NCBI RefSeq assembly: GCF_024599795.1
Contig: NZ_CP102246.1
Location: forward strand, 496,001-560,000
Length of the DNA stretch: 64,000 nucleotides
Direction of reading: 5' to 3'
Source: Enterobacter cloacae complex sp. R_G8
Lineage (GTDB): Bacteria; Pseudomonadota; Gammaproteobacteria; Enterobacterales; Enterobacteriaceae
Positions 10,163 to 18,729 of the stretch are shown in pieces. The translations under genes and the position numbers were made by a program. The notes below the pieces were generated by a model. That model was given only the letters and a program-made list of their open reading frames with translations, searched no databases and had not been told where the DNA came from. Numbering within the stretch: the first letter of the stretch is position 1; each line of letters opens with the position of its first letter.

Positions 10163-12483
10163 CAGGGTTTTCTCTCGTTCCTGGCTGGCATCGCCAGCGG
10201 GGCCAGCAGGAAGGCGGTAAAAATACCGCTTACCAGCACGATACCAAAGCTGCTGATAGCCTGCGTCGCGCTGAACACCAGCATGCCCAGCGTCAGCAGC
10301 GTGGTCATCATCGCCAGGGTGATAGCCAGCATCGACGTCAGCGGCGTGCCGCGCGGGTTACTGAAAAACAGCGTGTAGTTGATGCCAATGCCGAGCACCA
10401 GCACCAGCGCCAGCAGTGAAAACAAATTGACGGAATGCCCGGCGATGGCCAGCGCCGCCAGCCCGCAGCTGAGCGATAGCACTGACGGCACCAGGCTGAT
10501 AAGCCCCTGGCGCCAGCCAAGACGGAGCATCGCGCCGCAGGCGATCACCGCCAGCGCCACGCACAGTAGCCCCGTCAGCAGCGTGCGGTAGAGGGCAAAC
10601 AGGCTGTCAAAACGGGCCTTGCGATCGACCCAGACAACCCCTTCATGTTGCGCCGCCCGTTCACTCAGTGCCGCGCTGTTTTTGACGCCGTCCACCGGGA
10701 CGAGCACGCCGCTTTGGCCGTCCGGCAGGGTCAGCCAGAGCAGACGCCAGCCTTCGCTGGCCGGGCTGGCAAGCCAGGCCTCCGCGCTGACAGGCATCGG
10801 CGTCAGATTCGGTGAGACAGCGTTCAGTCCGGCGCTGTGCAGCACGTTCATTACCGCAGGCGCAGCGTGGTGCAGCAGCGCAAGATCGCTTTTTTGCCGC
10901 TTCATGGAGTTCAGCGGCAGGGTTCGCCAGCTTGCCAGCTCACCCGCTTTTTGCGCCTGCGCCAGCGCCGGGGTAAAGGCCTCCAGCCGCTCCAGCGTCT
11001 GCTGGGCTGACGCGCCGTAAACCACAAACCATTTCTGATCGACGCGCTGGCCGGTCAGGGCGGTGATGGTTTTCTCCTGCGCCAGAATCGTTTTTGGCAG
11101 CGCCTGCAGCTGAGCAATATCGTCGTCCACCTTCAGGGTGCTAATCCCTGCGGCGGAAAGAAGCGCCAGCGTGACGGGCAGGCCAACCGCGAGTGTCTTT
11201 TTGCGTCGCCAGGCGGCCAGCCAGCGCGACATCGCTCTGCTGGCCGGAACCGGGCGTACCGGCATTCCACGGCACAGCCAGGGGTGCCAGAAAATTACCG
11301 TCAGACAGGAGGCGCTCAGCCCCACGGCGGCAAACAGCGCCATCTGGCGGATCCCCGGGAAGGGGGCCAGCATCATAATCAGGTACGCCACGACGGTTGT
11401 CAGAAGCGCCAGCAGCAGGGCATGACGCACTTTATCCAGACTTTGCCACGGTGAATTTTCGCCACCGTGCACCAGCCGTTCGGTCAGGTAATAGAGGGTG
11501 TAATCGGCTGAAATCCCGATGATGCTCATGCTCATCACCAGCGTCATCAGGTGCAGTTCGCCAAAGAACAGCAGGGTGGCGACCGTGCCCGCCAGCGCGC
11601 CGATGGCAATGGAGATCGCGCACAGCAGCAACGGACGCAGGGAGCGGAACGTCGCCACAATCAGCAGGAACACGCCCATAAGGGTGGCGACACCCAGCGT
11701 GGAGATATCCCGTTTGGCCTGCTGGCTGGCGTAATCGCTGTAAAACACCGTGCCGCGAGACAGCAGTTGCGCCTGTGGGTAATGCGTTTTCAGCGTCGCC
11801 TGCAGCGCGTTCAGGGTGGTCACCAGCCGGTGGGTTTGCTGCATATCAAAGGAGGATCCGGCCAGCTCGCCGTGCAGCAGATACCAGGTGTTTCCGGCGT
11901 CATCCTGTGTCACCAGCCAGCCATCCATCAGCCGCAGCTTCTGGCCGTTTTGCGCCAGCGCGAGCTGCGCGCCGCGCATCAGCATCAGCGGATCGTTTTG
12001 CAGCTCATTGCCGCTTACGCCGGAAAAGGCCGAATAGAGCTGAGATAACACCCACTGCGCCTGTGCTTCACCGCCGTTTTGCAGGCGGGCGCGGGTGGCG
12101 GGGTCAATCAGCCCGTTGCGGTGCTGCCAGAAGAACTCGCCCCAGGCTTTTTGCCCGGTGGCGTCCATGGGCCCTTTAACTTCGCTCAGCGCACCGCTGC
12201 GTTGCAGCAGCATCAGCCACTGCTGCGCCACGCGCGGATCGGGTTTTTTGCCGGGGCTGACCAGCCAGACAAGCTGACGGTCGAGCCGCTGCATAAACCC
12301 GTCGTTAAGCGCCGGAGGGATCGCCCCCAGCGTCTGTGTCGGCAACATAGCCAGCACGCTGCTATTCAGGCGCGCGCCGGGCAGCAGCGATACCAGCAGG
12401 CCCAGCAGGATCAGGCATCCCGCGGCCCACAGCAGCGCCGGGCGCAGCGATTTACGGTGCGGCAAAGCGTTGGCGTTCGTCAT
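10162..12483 (-). CDS. apeM: ApeM-like MMPL/RND-family exporter
   Basis: 773 residues with two RND-like halves. Each half has one N-proximal membrane helix, a large periplasmic loop and a bundle of five to six helices: the first bundle about residues 255-420, the second about 640-765. The polar stretch SIIGISADYTLYYLTERL is typical of MMPL helix 4. It likely moves the aryl polyene lipid, or its precursor, from the inner membrane toward the LolA-like and lipoprotein partners. The start lies 32 bp inside apeL. Substrate is inferred from context. Confidence 0.88.
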   Translation of the reverse strand: MTNANALPHRKSLRPALLWAAGCLILLGLLVSLLPGARLNSSVLAMLPTQTLGAIPPALNDGFMQRLDRQLVWLVSPGKKPDPRVAQQWLMLLQRSGALSEVKGPMDATGQKAWGEFFWQHRNGLIDPATRARLQNGGEAQAQWVLSQLYSAFSGVSGNELQNDPLMLMRGAQLALAQNGQKLRLMDGWLVTQDDAGNTWYLLHGELAGSSFDMQQTHRLVTTLNALQATLKTHYPQAQLLSRGTVFYSDYASQQAKRDISTLGVATLMGVFLLIVATFRSLRPLLLCAISIAIGALAGTVATLLFFGELHLMTLVMSMSIIGISADYTLYYLTERLVHGGENSPWQSLDKVRHALLLALLTTVVAYLIMMLAPFPGIRQMALFAAVGLSASCLTVIFWHPWLCRGMPVRPVPASRAMSRWLAAWRRKKTLAVGLPVTLALLSAAGISTLKVDDDIAQLQALPKTILAQEKTITALTGQRVDQKWFVVYGASAQQTLERLEAFTPALAQAQKAGELASWRTLPLNSMKRQKSDLALLHHAAPAVMNVLHSAGLNAVSPNLTPMPVSAEAWLASPASEGWRLLWLTLPDGQSGVLVPVDGVKNSAALSERAAQHEGVVWVDRKARFDSLFALYRTLLTGLLCVALAVIACGAMLRLGWRQGLISLVPSVLSLSCGLAALAIAGHSVNLFSLLALVLVLGIGINYTLFFSNPRGTPLTSMLAITLAMMTTLLTLGMLVFSATQAISSFGIVLVSGIFTAFLLAPLAMPARNERKP

Positions 12484-13057
12484 CGGTCAGGCTGGCGGGT
12501 GTCAGTCGGTGGCGGGAGAGGGTGATATCCGTGCGGTCGCCCTGTTTGTCGTTGAGACGAACAGACTCCAGATACGTCGCACCGCCCAAATCGAGGGTGG
12601 TGAAAAGGGTATTCAGCGGCGTTGTTGTAGGGGTGAGCACCAGCGACCAGCGGCCTTCCCCCAGGTCTTTAAAATCGATGCGGAAATTGTCTTCCAGCAC
12701 CTTGCGGTCGGCCTGGAACAACGCCCGCAGCAGGTGGTTGAACTGGAACATCTGTGGATTATTGTCGGCGGTAATGGTCTGCGGCGGCTGGCCGTTGATG
12801 GTCTGCACCATCCGTTTGTCATCCAGCAGCAGCGTCATGGGAAACGGGGCCTTTTGATCCCACAGCAGGCCGCTGTCACGGGCGATCACCATCTCGCCCT
12901 GCGAGCGCAGTGGCTGCGGCATGTCTTTAATCGTGCGAACCTGTTCGAAGTGCGCGCGCACCACAGGTTGCTCTGCGAACCGCTGTTGCAGTTCATCCAG
13001 CGTCACGGCGCTGACCAGCGGGCTGAATATCAGTGCCAGCAAAGGCAACCATTTCAT
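12452..13057 (-). CDS. apeL: ApeL-like periplasmic LolA-family carrier
   Basis: 201 residues with a cleavable signal peptide (MKWLPLLALIFSPLVSA) and a LolA-like N-terminal region (VRAHFEQVRTIKDMPQPL, RSQGEMV, GLLWDQKAPFPMTLLL). LolA carries lipoproteins across the periplasm; the version in APE clusters is thought to carry the polyene lipid. It sits between a thioesterase and the MMPL exporter, as expected for a transport module. It overlaps apeK by an ATGA junction. Family membership is well supported, cargo is inferred. Confidence 0.88.
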   Translation of the reverse strand: MKWLPLLALIFSPLVSAVTLDELQQRFAEQPVVRAHFEQVRTIKDMPQPLRSQGEMVIARDSGLLWDQKAPFPMTLLLDDKRMVQTINGQPPQTITADNNPQMFQFNHLLRALFQADRKVLEDNFRIDFKDLGEGRWSLVLTPTTTPLNTLFTTLDLGGATYLESVRLNDKQGDRTDITLSRHRLTPASLTDDERQRFAAP

Positions 13058-13476
13058 GGCGTGACTCCCATACGTTCAAACAAGATCCCCGGGCTGACAA
13101 AGCACATTTCGCGGGTGGCCTCGTCGACCGCCACCTGGATGGTGTAACCGGTGGTGGTGCGTTTACCGGTCTGCGCGTCGAAGATTTGATAGGCAATGCG
13201 CAGGCGGTTTTCATACTCTTCGATCTGCGCCCGGACCCGGATGCGTTGCTCAAACGTCACCGCATCGCGGTATTTCACCCGCGTATCGACCACCGGCCAG
13301 ACATAGCCGGAGGCTTTCATCTGGCGATAGCCGTAGTCAAACTGATTGAGCAGCGCTTCGCGGGCTATTTCAAAGTAGCGGAAATAGTTGCCGTGCCAGA
13401 CCACGCCCATCATGTCGACGTCGTGGAACGGGACGGTGATTTCAACTTCCGTCGTAAAGCGGGGATCGGTCAACAC
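13054..13476 (-). CDS. apeK: ApeK-like hot-dog acyl thioesterase
   Basis: 140 residues, 4-hydroxybenzoyl-CoA thioesterase/YbgC type. The signature VPFHDVDMMGVVWHGNYF holds the catalytic Asp in HDVD and the HGNYF motif. It should hydrolyse an aryl or polyene thioester, for release or proofreading. The gene starts 3 bp after the apeJ stop and overlaps apeL. Its exact substrate cannot be read from sequence. Confidence 0.86.
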   Translation of the reverse strand: MLTDPRFTTEVEITVPFHDVDMMGVVWHGNYFRYFEIAREALLNQFDYGYRQMKASGYVWPVVDTRVKYRDAVTFEQRIRVRAQIEEYENRLRIAYQIFDAQTGKRTTTGYTIQVAVDEATREMCFVSPGILFERMGVTP

Positions 13477-13479
13477 CCT

Positions 13480-15171
13480 TTACTCCTTCTCGCTGATTTC
13501 GGGCAGTTGCCAGAAATCGAAAAAATTAAACCAGTCGAGCGGCGACAGTAAGGCGTAATGCTCCAGCCGCTGCGCGTAGCGATCGACGGTATGTTGCAGC
13601 GCCTGCTGGCGTTCACCGCGTGGCAGCAGCAGCGGGTCGGCAAACGGTTCGCAGTGCAGGGTCAGCCTCCCCTGGTGGCTGAGGGCAAAAATCAGCACCA
13701 CCGGACAGCGCAGAATGGAGGCCAGGATAAACGGCCCCTGCGGGAATGGCGCGGGTTGGCCCATAAACTCGCTCCAGATCACGCGCCAGCTGCCGCCGCG
13801 CTGTGGCGTGACGGCGATACGATCGCCCACGATGGCCACCCATTCGCCGCGATCCAGCTTTTCTTTGATCAGGATAGCGGTCTCCGGGCCGATGTCAGTG
13901 ACGGGCATCAGGTGAATGCCCGCCTGCGGCGCCATCTCTTCCATGATCTGCTTAAAGCGTTGGGCGTTATCGCTAAAGACCAGGGCGTTGATGGTTTTCC
14001 CCCCTTCACGCTGCGCCAGCGCCCGGCAGGCTTCCACGTCGCCAAGATGCGAGGCCAGCAGCAGTTTACCCTGTGGATCGTCCAGCCCCAGCGCCTCGCG
14101 GGCACCCGGTGCAAACACCAGATCGCGATGCAGCTTCATCTCGCCGCGCCAGCTGGCCACCTTGTTCAGCATGGCATGACCAAAACGCAGGAAGTGAAAA
14201 AAGCTGTTCAGCCGGGGGGGCGGTGGGATCTGTCGCTGTGCCATGACCTGTTTAACCCGCCTCAGCCATTGCCGCGACGCCTGACGCGCCGGGCGGGCGG
14301 TGAGCCAGTAAACGGCGGTGACCGGCCACAGCAGGAGGGTGAAGGCCTTGCGCCCAAGCAACTGCCAGACGCGTAACATCAGGCGCATGCCCCATAGCCC
14401 TTTGACCTCCTGCTGTTGCGCCCAGTGCTGCGGCCGACGGCGCATCAGCAGGGAGGGGATGCGCGGCAACATCCCCAGGAACAGACGGGTATGCATCAGC
14501 GAGATGCGCACGTTGTCTTTTAGCGCATCGAAGTGGGATACGCCGTCTGCCGGGTAGGTGACGCGGGTGGGCAGAAAATAGCTGGGCGTGCCCTGCCAGT
14601 AGAGGCGGACCATGACTTCAGTATCAAAGTCCATGCGCTTGCCGAGCGGGGTACGTGCGGCAAGCTGCATCACCGGCGCAATCGGGTAGACCCGAAAGCC
14701 GCACATGCTGTCTTTAAGCTGCAGGGACAACGTTTCAGTCCAGACCCAGACGTGCGTTATCCAGCGACCGTAGAGACGCGAACGGGGTATGGAGTCATCG
14801 TAAACGGGCTGACCGGAAATCAGCGCCTCGGGGTGACGTTGCGCCAGCGCCAGAAAGCGGGGGAGATCTTCAATGGCGTGCTGGCCGTCGGCATCCACCT
14901 GGATTGCATGAGTGAAGCCGCGCTCTGCACAGGCTTTCAGCCCTGCCATCACTGCCGCACCTTTGCCGCTGTTTTTCGCCAGACGCAGCAGTGTAACCTG
15001 CGGATGCTGCTCTGCTAACTGCGCCAGGGTGTGGCGCGTGTTCTCTTCGCTGCCATCGTCAACCACCAGGCACGGGAGGTCAAACGGTGCCAGACGTGCG
15101 AGTACCGCGGCCATCATCGCACCGTGGTTGTAGCAGGGGATCAACACGCAGGGGCGGAACGTTACTGACAT
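13480..15171 (-). CDS. apeJ: ApeJ-like fusion of family 2 glycosyltransferase and LpxL-type acyltransferase
   Basis: 563 residues in two parts. Residues ~1-235 are a GT-2 domain (VLIPCYNHGAMMAAVLARL, CLVVDDGSEENT, QVDADGQHAIEDL) resembling dolichyl-phosphate-mannose synthases. Residues ~290-550 resemble lipid A acyltransferases (LpxL/HtrB): LLLASHLGDVEACRALA, VAIVGDRIAV, PQGPFILASILRCPVVLI. One chain may thus both glycosylate and acylate the polyene so that it can be anchored in the outer membrane. It overlaps apeI by 10 bp. Both domains look intact; no linker stop or frameshift was seen. Confidence 0.88.
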   Translation of the reverse strand: MSVTFRPCVLIPCYNHGAMMAAVLARLAPFDLPCLVVDDGSEENTRHTLAQLAEQHPQVTLLRLAKNSGKGAAVMAGLKACAERGFTHAIQVDADGQHAIEDLPRFLALAQRHPEALISGQPVYDDSIPRSRLYGRWITHVWVWTETLSLQLKDSMCGFRVYPIAPVMQLAARTPLGKRMDFDTEVMVRLYWQGTPSYFLPTRVTYPADGVSHFDALKDNVRISLMHTRLFLGMLPRIPSLLMRRRPQHWAQQQEVKGLWGMRLMLRVWQLLGRKAFTLLLWPVTAVYWLTARPARQASRQWLRRVKQVMAQRQIPPPPRLNSFFHFLRFGHAMLNKVASWRGEMKLHRDLVFAPGAREALGLDDPQGKLLLASHLGDVEACRALAQREGGKTINALVFSDNAQRFKQIMEEMAPQAGIHLMPVTDIGPETAILIKEKLDRGEWVAIVGDRIAVTPQRGGSWRVIWSEFMGQPAPFPQGPFILASILRCPVVLIFALSHQGRLTLHCEPFADPLLLPRGERQQALQHTVDRYAQRLEHYALLSPLDWFNFFDFWQLPEISEKE

Positions 15172-15515
15172 AGGCGAATCTTCCCGCTGCTGGCGGTATG
15201 GCGTTCACTGCCCGCATGACGCTGGTAGCTGAAGCTGAGCATCTGACGGGCAGGGTGCCAGTCAAGGATCAGCGTCACCGTGTTGTCCGGCAACAGCGGG
15301 GCCGCAAACTTCACATTCTGAATGCTGTGAAAACGGTAGCCCGGAGCCATCAGGGTGATGGCGTAATGCATCACCCAGTCGAGTTGTGCAACGCCAGGGA
15401 GCAGCGGCTGGACGGCAAAATGCCCCTTAAACCAGAGCAGGTCAGGATCAAGATAAAGCGTGATCTCCAGATGCTCCGGATGAGTCTGGTGGCGTTCGAT
15501 TTCATGAATCTTCAT
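15162..15515 (-). CDS. apeI: ApeI-like FabZ-type 3-hydroxyacyl-ACP dehydratase
   Basis: 117 residues, hot-dog fold. FKGHFAVQPLLPGVAQLDW matches the FabZ active-site helix: His in GHF and an Asp (in QLDW) where FabZ has Glu. It dehydrates the 3-hydroxyacyl-ACP intermediates to give the conjugated double bonds, probably as a complex with ApeP, which lacks this His. It overlaps apeH by 14 bp and apeJ by 10 bp. Confidence 0.87.
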   Translation of the reverse strand: MKIHEIERHQTHPEHLEITLYLDPDLLWFKGHFAVQPLLPGVAQLDWVMHYAITLMAPGYRFHSIQNVKFAAPLLPDNTVTLILDWHPARQMLSFSYQRHAGSERHTASSGKIRLCQ

Positions 15516-16851
15516 GAAATAACTCCTGTAGCTGTGCAGTCACGCGCTTGTTCATGCTGTTGACCGGGATTTCATCGACGATCCGCCAGTAGCGGGGCAC
15601 GGCAACCGGTTCAAGACAGGGGCGAAGGGCGCGACGCCATGCGGATTCCTGGGCATTTTTACCCCCGTTGTCTCTGTGCAAACGCGCCGCGTCACTGAGT
15701 ACCAGCAGCACGCCAATGGCCTGACGACCACGGCGCGTGACCGCCAGCGCGGCGGCGTCGCAGATGCCATCCAGCGCCAGTAACCGCTGCTCAATCTCAT
15801 CAAGCGAAATGCGTTTATCTTCAATTTTGACTACCCGGCCACGGCGTCCAACGATGTTGAACTGCCCGTCAGCCGCGAAATGCAGGATATCATCCAGCAC
15901 GATTCCTTCAGCCTCGCGGAGCAGTGGCGACGTCACCCGATCGCCGTGGAACGTCACGCCAGGAAACGGCTGCCAGAGCGTTGTCTCATCCTGACGGTGA
16001 CGCCAGGCCATAACGCCCGTTTCGGTACTGCCGTAAATTTCATCAGGCCAGACGTTCAGCCAGTCATGACAAGGCGTGATATCGCGCCAGGGCAGTTCGC
16101 CCCCGGCCGAGAGCAGCAGGGCAACCGGAGGCGGCACCAGCGAGGTGTCGAGCCGCTTGAGGAATGCCGGGCTGCTGATAAAGAGGTACCGTTTGTCCTG
16201 CGGCAGCGCTGACAGCTGTTCCGCGTACTGCAGCAGGGAGGCGTGCAGCGGCAGGCCAAGCGCCATGGGTAATACAACACGAAACGTCAGGCCATACAGA
16301 TGATGCAACACCACGGAGGCCACGACGCTACAGCCTGCCAGCCGTTCGCCAAACCGATCAGCGAGCAGACGGGCTTCCCGATCCAGGCCGATCACCGGCT
16401 TAATCACCCGCTGCGGCGCGCCGGTGGAGCCAGAGGTGAAAAGCTCGATCACCTGCGTATCGTCAATGGCAGGCAAGGGGGAAAAGGGGGGGGTTGTTGG
16501 CGCAGTGGCGGTGACCAACCGCAGTCGCCCTGAAAACTCGAGCGTGGTGTCGCTCAGGACGCCGCTGAACATGGCACGCTGTTCGTTAAGCTGCGCCGCC
16601 CGGCTGTGACCGGGGAGCACGGGGGTTTTACCCGCATGAAGCGCCGCCAGCAGGGCGACGATAAAAAGATAGCCGTTTTCAAAACAGAGGGCCCAGCGCT
16701 CGCCCTCTTCCTGACGCAGCGCGTCGACCAGCTGCGTAACATCGTGGCGCAGATCGCCCAGCGTCCAGATACGATCGTCAAGCCAGGCGACAGGCGTCTC
16801 ATCAGGACGCGGGGCGTTTAGCCACTGGCTCAGAGGAAGCGGTTTATCCAT
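15502..16851 (-). CDS. apeH: ApeH-like aryl acid adenylating ligase
   Basis: 449 residues, an AMP-forming acyl/aryl ligase somewhat shorter than acyl-CoA synthetases. The P-loop-like motif is IELFTSGSTGAPQRV (about residues 131-145), the adenylate-binding motif IYGSTETG, and the hinge/C-terminal motif GRRGRVVKIEDKRISLDEIE with its Lys. In APE systems it activates 4-hydroxybenzoate, made by UbiC in general metabolism, and loads it on a carrier protein. It overlaps apeG by 8 bp. No tyrosine ammonia lyase or chorismate lyase gene is in the window, so the starter acid must come from elsewhere. Confidence 0.88.
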   Translation of the reverse strand: MDKPLPLSQWLNAPRPDETPVAWLDDRIWTLGDLRHDVTQLVDALRQEEGERWALCFENGYLFIVALLAALHAGKTPVLPGHSRAAQLNEQRAMFSGVLSDTTLEFSGRLRLVTATAPTTPPFSPLPAIDDTQVIELFTSGSTGAPQRVIKPVIGLDREARLLADRFGERLAGCSVVASVVLHHLYGLTFRVVLPMALGLPLHASLLQYAEQLSALPQDKRYLFISSPAFLKRLDTSLVPPPVALLLSAGGELPWRDITPCHDWLNVWPDEIYGSTETGVMAWRHRQDETTLWQPFPGVTFHGDRVTSPLLREAEGIVLDDILHFAADGQFNIVGRRGRVVKIEDKRISLDEIEQRLLALDGICDAAALAVTRRGRQAIGVLLVLSDAARLHRDNGGKNAQESAWRRALRPCLEPVAVPRYWRIVDEIPVNSMNKRVTAQLQELFHEDS

Positions 16852-17410
16852 CGTTTTTTATTACCCGTTGTCGCACCAGCCATTCACCCGCCATTAACGT
16901 TCCCATCAGGATGTAGGAAAGCATCCCGTTCCACAGTGTCCACAGGCGCAGGTCGGCGTACAGCACGGTAAACAGCGCGACTGCGCCGTTGCCGATAAAA
17001 AAGCCGCACCAGACTTTCGTCACTTTACGCGTGTAACGCACCCCGGCAGGAGACAGGTGGGGCTCCCGTATCCGCGCCAGCCGTTCCACCATCGGCATGG
17101 ACGTCCACAGCGAGCCCCCAAAGACCACCAGCATCACCAGATTAACGACCACCGGATAAAACAGCACCCACAGGTGAGCGTGGAAAAGACTCGCCACGCA
17201 CAGCACTGCCCCGGCCAGCGTCACGCTCAGGAAAACGTAGCGTAAGGGGCCGCGCTGCTGGCGCGTCTGCCAGACACGCAGCAGCAACACCAGCGCCATC
17301 AGGGGCAATATCCACGGCAAATGGTGGCTTGCAAGGCCATAGCCAATCAAAAATGGCCAGGCCAGCAGCATCAGCCCCGTCAGTATCGGGATGAGTGGAA
17401 TGGCAGGCAC
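16844..17410 (-). CDS. apeG: ApeG-like integral membrane protein (COG4648 type)
   Basis: 188 residues from a GTG start placed 1 bp after the apeF stop. The open frame continues upstream to 17608 but that part is antisense-like coding noise over apeF (arginine- and tryptophan-rich), so it is not used. The protein has about five to six hydrophobic helices and no catalytic motif that I recognise. Proteins of this type recur at the same place in APE clusters. Its role is unknown; membrane anchoring of the synthase complex or transport are possibilities. Confidence 0.75.
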   Translation of the reverse strand: MPAIPLIPILTGLMLLAWPFLIGYGLASHHLPWILPLMALVLLLRVWQTRQQRGPLRYVFLSVTLAGAVLCVASLFHAHLWVLFYPVVVNLVMLVVFGGSLWTSMPMVERLARIREPHLSPAGVRYTRKVTKVWCGFFIGNGAVALFTVLYADLRLWTLWNGMLSYILMGTLMAGEWLVRQRVIKNDG

Positions 17411-17411
17411 G

Positions 17412-17663
17412 TCAGGCGTCGCGCTGGAGTTGTTCCACAACGTCGACGATGTCCTGAACGGTACGCACCGCTTTGAAGGTTTCAGGCTTAATTTTATGCC
17501 CCGTCTTCTTCTGCAGGTTAACCACCATATCCACGGCATCAATGCTGTCGAGATCCAGATCTTCGTAAAGCCGGGCCTGCGGCGTAATGAGCTCAGGGTC
17601 GAGTTCAAAAAGTTTAATAAGAAGCGCAGAGACTTCCTGATAAATGGTTTCTTGTTCTGTCAT
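17412..17663 (-). CDS. apeF: ApeF-like acyl carrier protein
   Basis: 83 residues. LYEDLDLDSIDAVDMVVNL contains the DSxD motif with the serine that receives phosphopantetheine. It is one of two distinct carriers in the operon; it starts 12 bp after apeE. The partner transferase is probably AcpT at the end of the operon. The two carriers probably divide starter loading and chain extension, but which does which cannot be read here. Confidence 0.9.
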   Translation of the reverse strand: MTEQETIYQEVSALLIKLFELDPELITPQARLYEDLDLDSIDAVDMVVNLQKKTGHKIKPETFKAVRTVQDIVDVVEQLQRDA

Positions 17664-17675
17664 AGCGGGTCATTC

Positions 17676-17933
17676 TCAGGCGCGTTGTTGATGAATAAAA
17701 GCGGCGAGCGTGGCAACGGAATAGAAGTGCTGACGCATCTCGTCGCTCTCGGCAGAAAGCACTACGCCGTACTGATTTTTCACAGCCAGCCCCAGCTCCA
17801 GGGCATCAATAGAGTCCAGACCCAGTCCGTCACCAAACAGCGGAGCGTCGGTGTCGATATCCTCTGGGGTAAGTTCTTCCAGATTCAGCGTAGAGATAAT
17901 GAGATTCTTAATTTCAAGATAGAGCGCTTGCAT
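17676..17933 (-). CDS. apeE: ApeE-like acyl carrier protein
   Basis: 85 residues. LFGDGLGLDSIDALELGLAV carries the DSxD phosphopantetheine site. The start lies 20 bp inside the 3' end of apeD, indicating translational coupling. The sequence differs clearly from ApeF outside the motif, so it is not a recent duplication. Carrier function is certain, position in the pathway is inferred. Confidence 0.9.
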   Translation of the reverse strand: MQALYLEIKNLIISTLNLEELTPEDIDTDAPLFGDGLGLDSIDALELGLAVKNQYGVVLSAESDEMRQHFYSVATLAAFIHQQRA

Positions 17934-18729
17934 CTTTCATTCCTGACAAAGATTGAAGACCGGATGTTAATTGCTGCTGCATATGCCGGTTTAACTGCCT
18001 TGCCGCCAGCGCAGGTTCGTGCTGGCTCGCATCGTAAAAATCATGAATGTTGATGCGTTCGCGAACATCCACGGTAAAAATGGGTTTATTAGGCGGCACA
18101 TTGTACCAGCGACTCTGTTTATCCAGCATGCGTTCGCTACAGTGGATCACCACCACACGCAGAGAGCTGTTGCACCGCACGGCAATATTCGCCGCCCCCC
18201 GCTGCAGAGTAATGGCTTCGCCCACGCGGGTGCGGGTGCCTTCCGGAAAGATAAGCAGGGTGTCGCCCTGCGCCAGACGCTGCTGGCTGGCACGAAGCAG
18301 TGTTTCTGCTTCGCTGTTGATCAGGTAATCGGCTGCACGGATCACGCCGCTGACAAAGGGGTTACGCAGCAGCGCACTTTTCACCAGACAGTCGGTTTCG
18401 TTCATCACCGAGGCGAGGATCACATAGTCCAGCAGCGAAGGATGGTTGGCTATCACCAGGCAGCCGCGCTCGGCGCGCAGCACGTCCAGATTGTTAAAGC
18501 GGTAATCCAGCACGCCGGTTCCGCGAACGACCGCCAGGAACAGCCGAAAACTGGCGGAAATGCTGCGTCGCGCCAGTCGACGGCGTGCCGTGCGATCGCG
18601 CTGAAAAATCAGCAGCAGGTTAAACCAGACCAGCGACAGCAGCAGCCCGCCGAGGCCAAACAGGGCGAAGCAGAACCCGGTCATCAGCATGCGCCAAAAC
18701 CGATCGAGGCGGGAGAGGATCTGGCTCAT
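17914..18729 (-). CDS. apeD: ApeD-like PlsC-family acyltransferase
   Basis: 271 residues using the ATG at 18729, which overlaps the apeC stop as ATGA; a start six codons upstream is possible but less natural. After an N-terminal hydrophobic segment come the acyltransferase motifs: NHPSLLD (HX4D, catalytic His and Asp) and FPEGTRTR. It probably transfers an acyl chain, with ApeJ a second acyltransferase in the operon. Together these suggest a diacylated or otherwise lipid-anchored polyene. Confidence 0.88.
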   Translation of the reverse strand: MSQILSRLDRFWRMLMTGFCFALFGLGGLLLSLVWFNLLLIFQRDRTARRRLARRSISASFRLFLAVVRGTGVLDYRFNNLDVLRAERGCLVIANHPSLLDYVILASVMNETDCLVKSALLRNPFVSGVIRAADYLINSEAETLLRASQQRLAQGDTLLIFPEGTRTRVGEAITLQRGAANIAVRCNSSLRVVVIHCSERMLDKQSRWYNVPPNKPIFTVDVRERINIHDFYDASQHEPALAARQLNRHMQQQLTSGLQSLSGMKDASALS

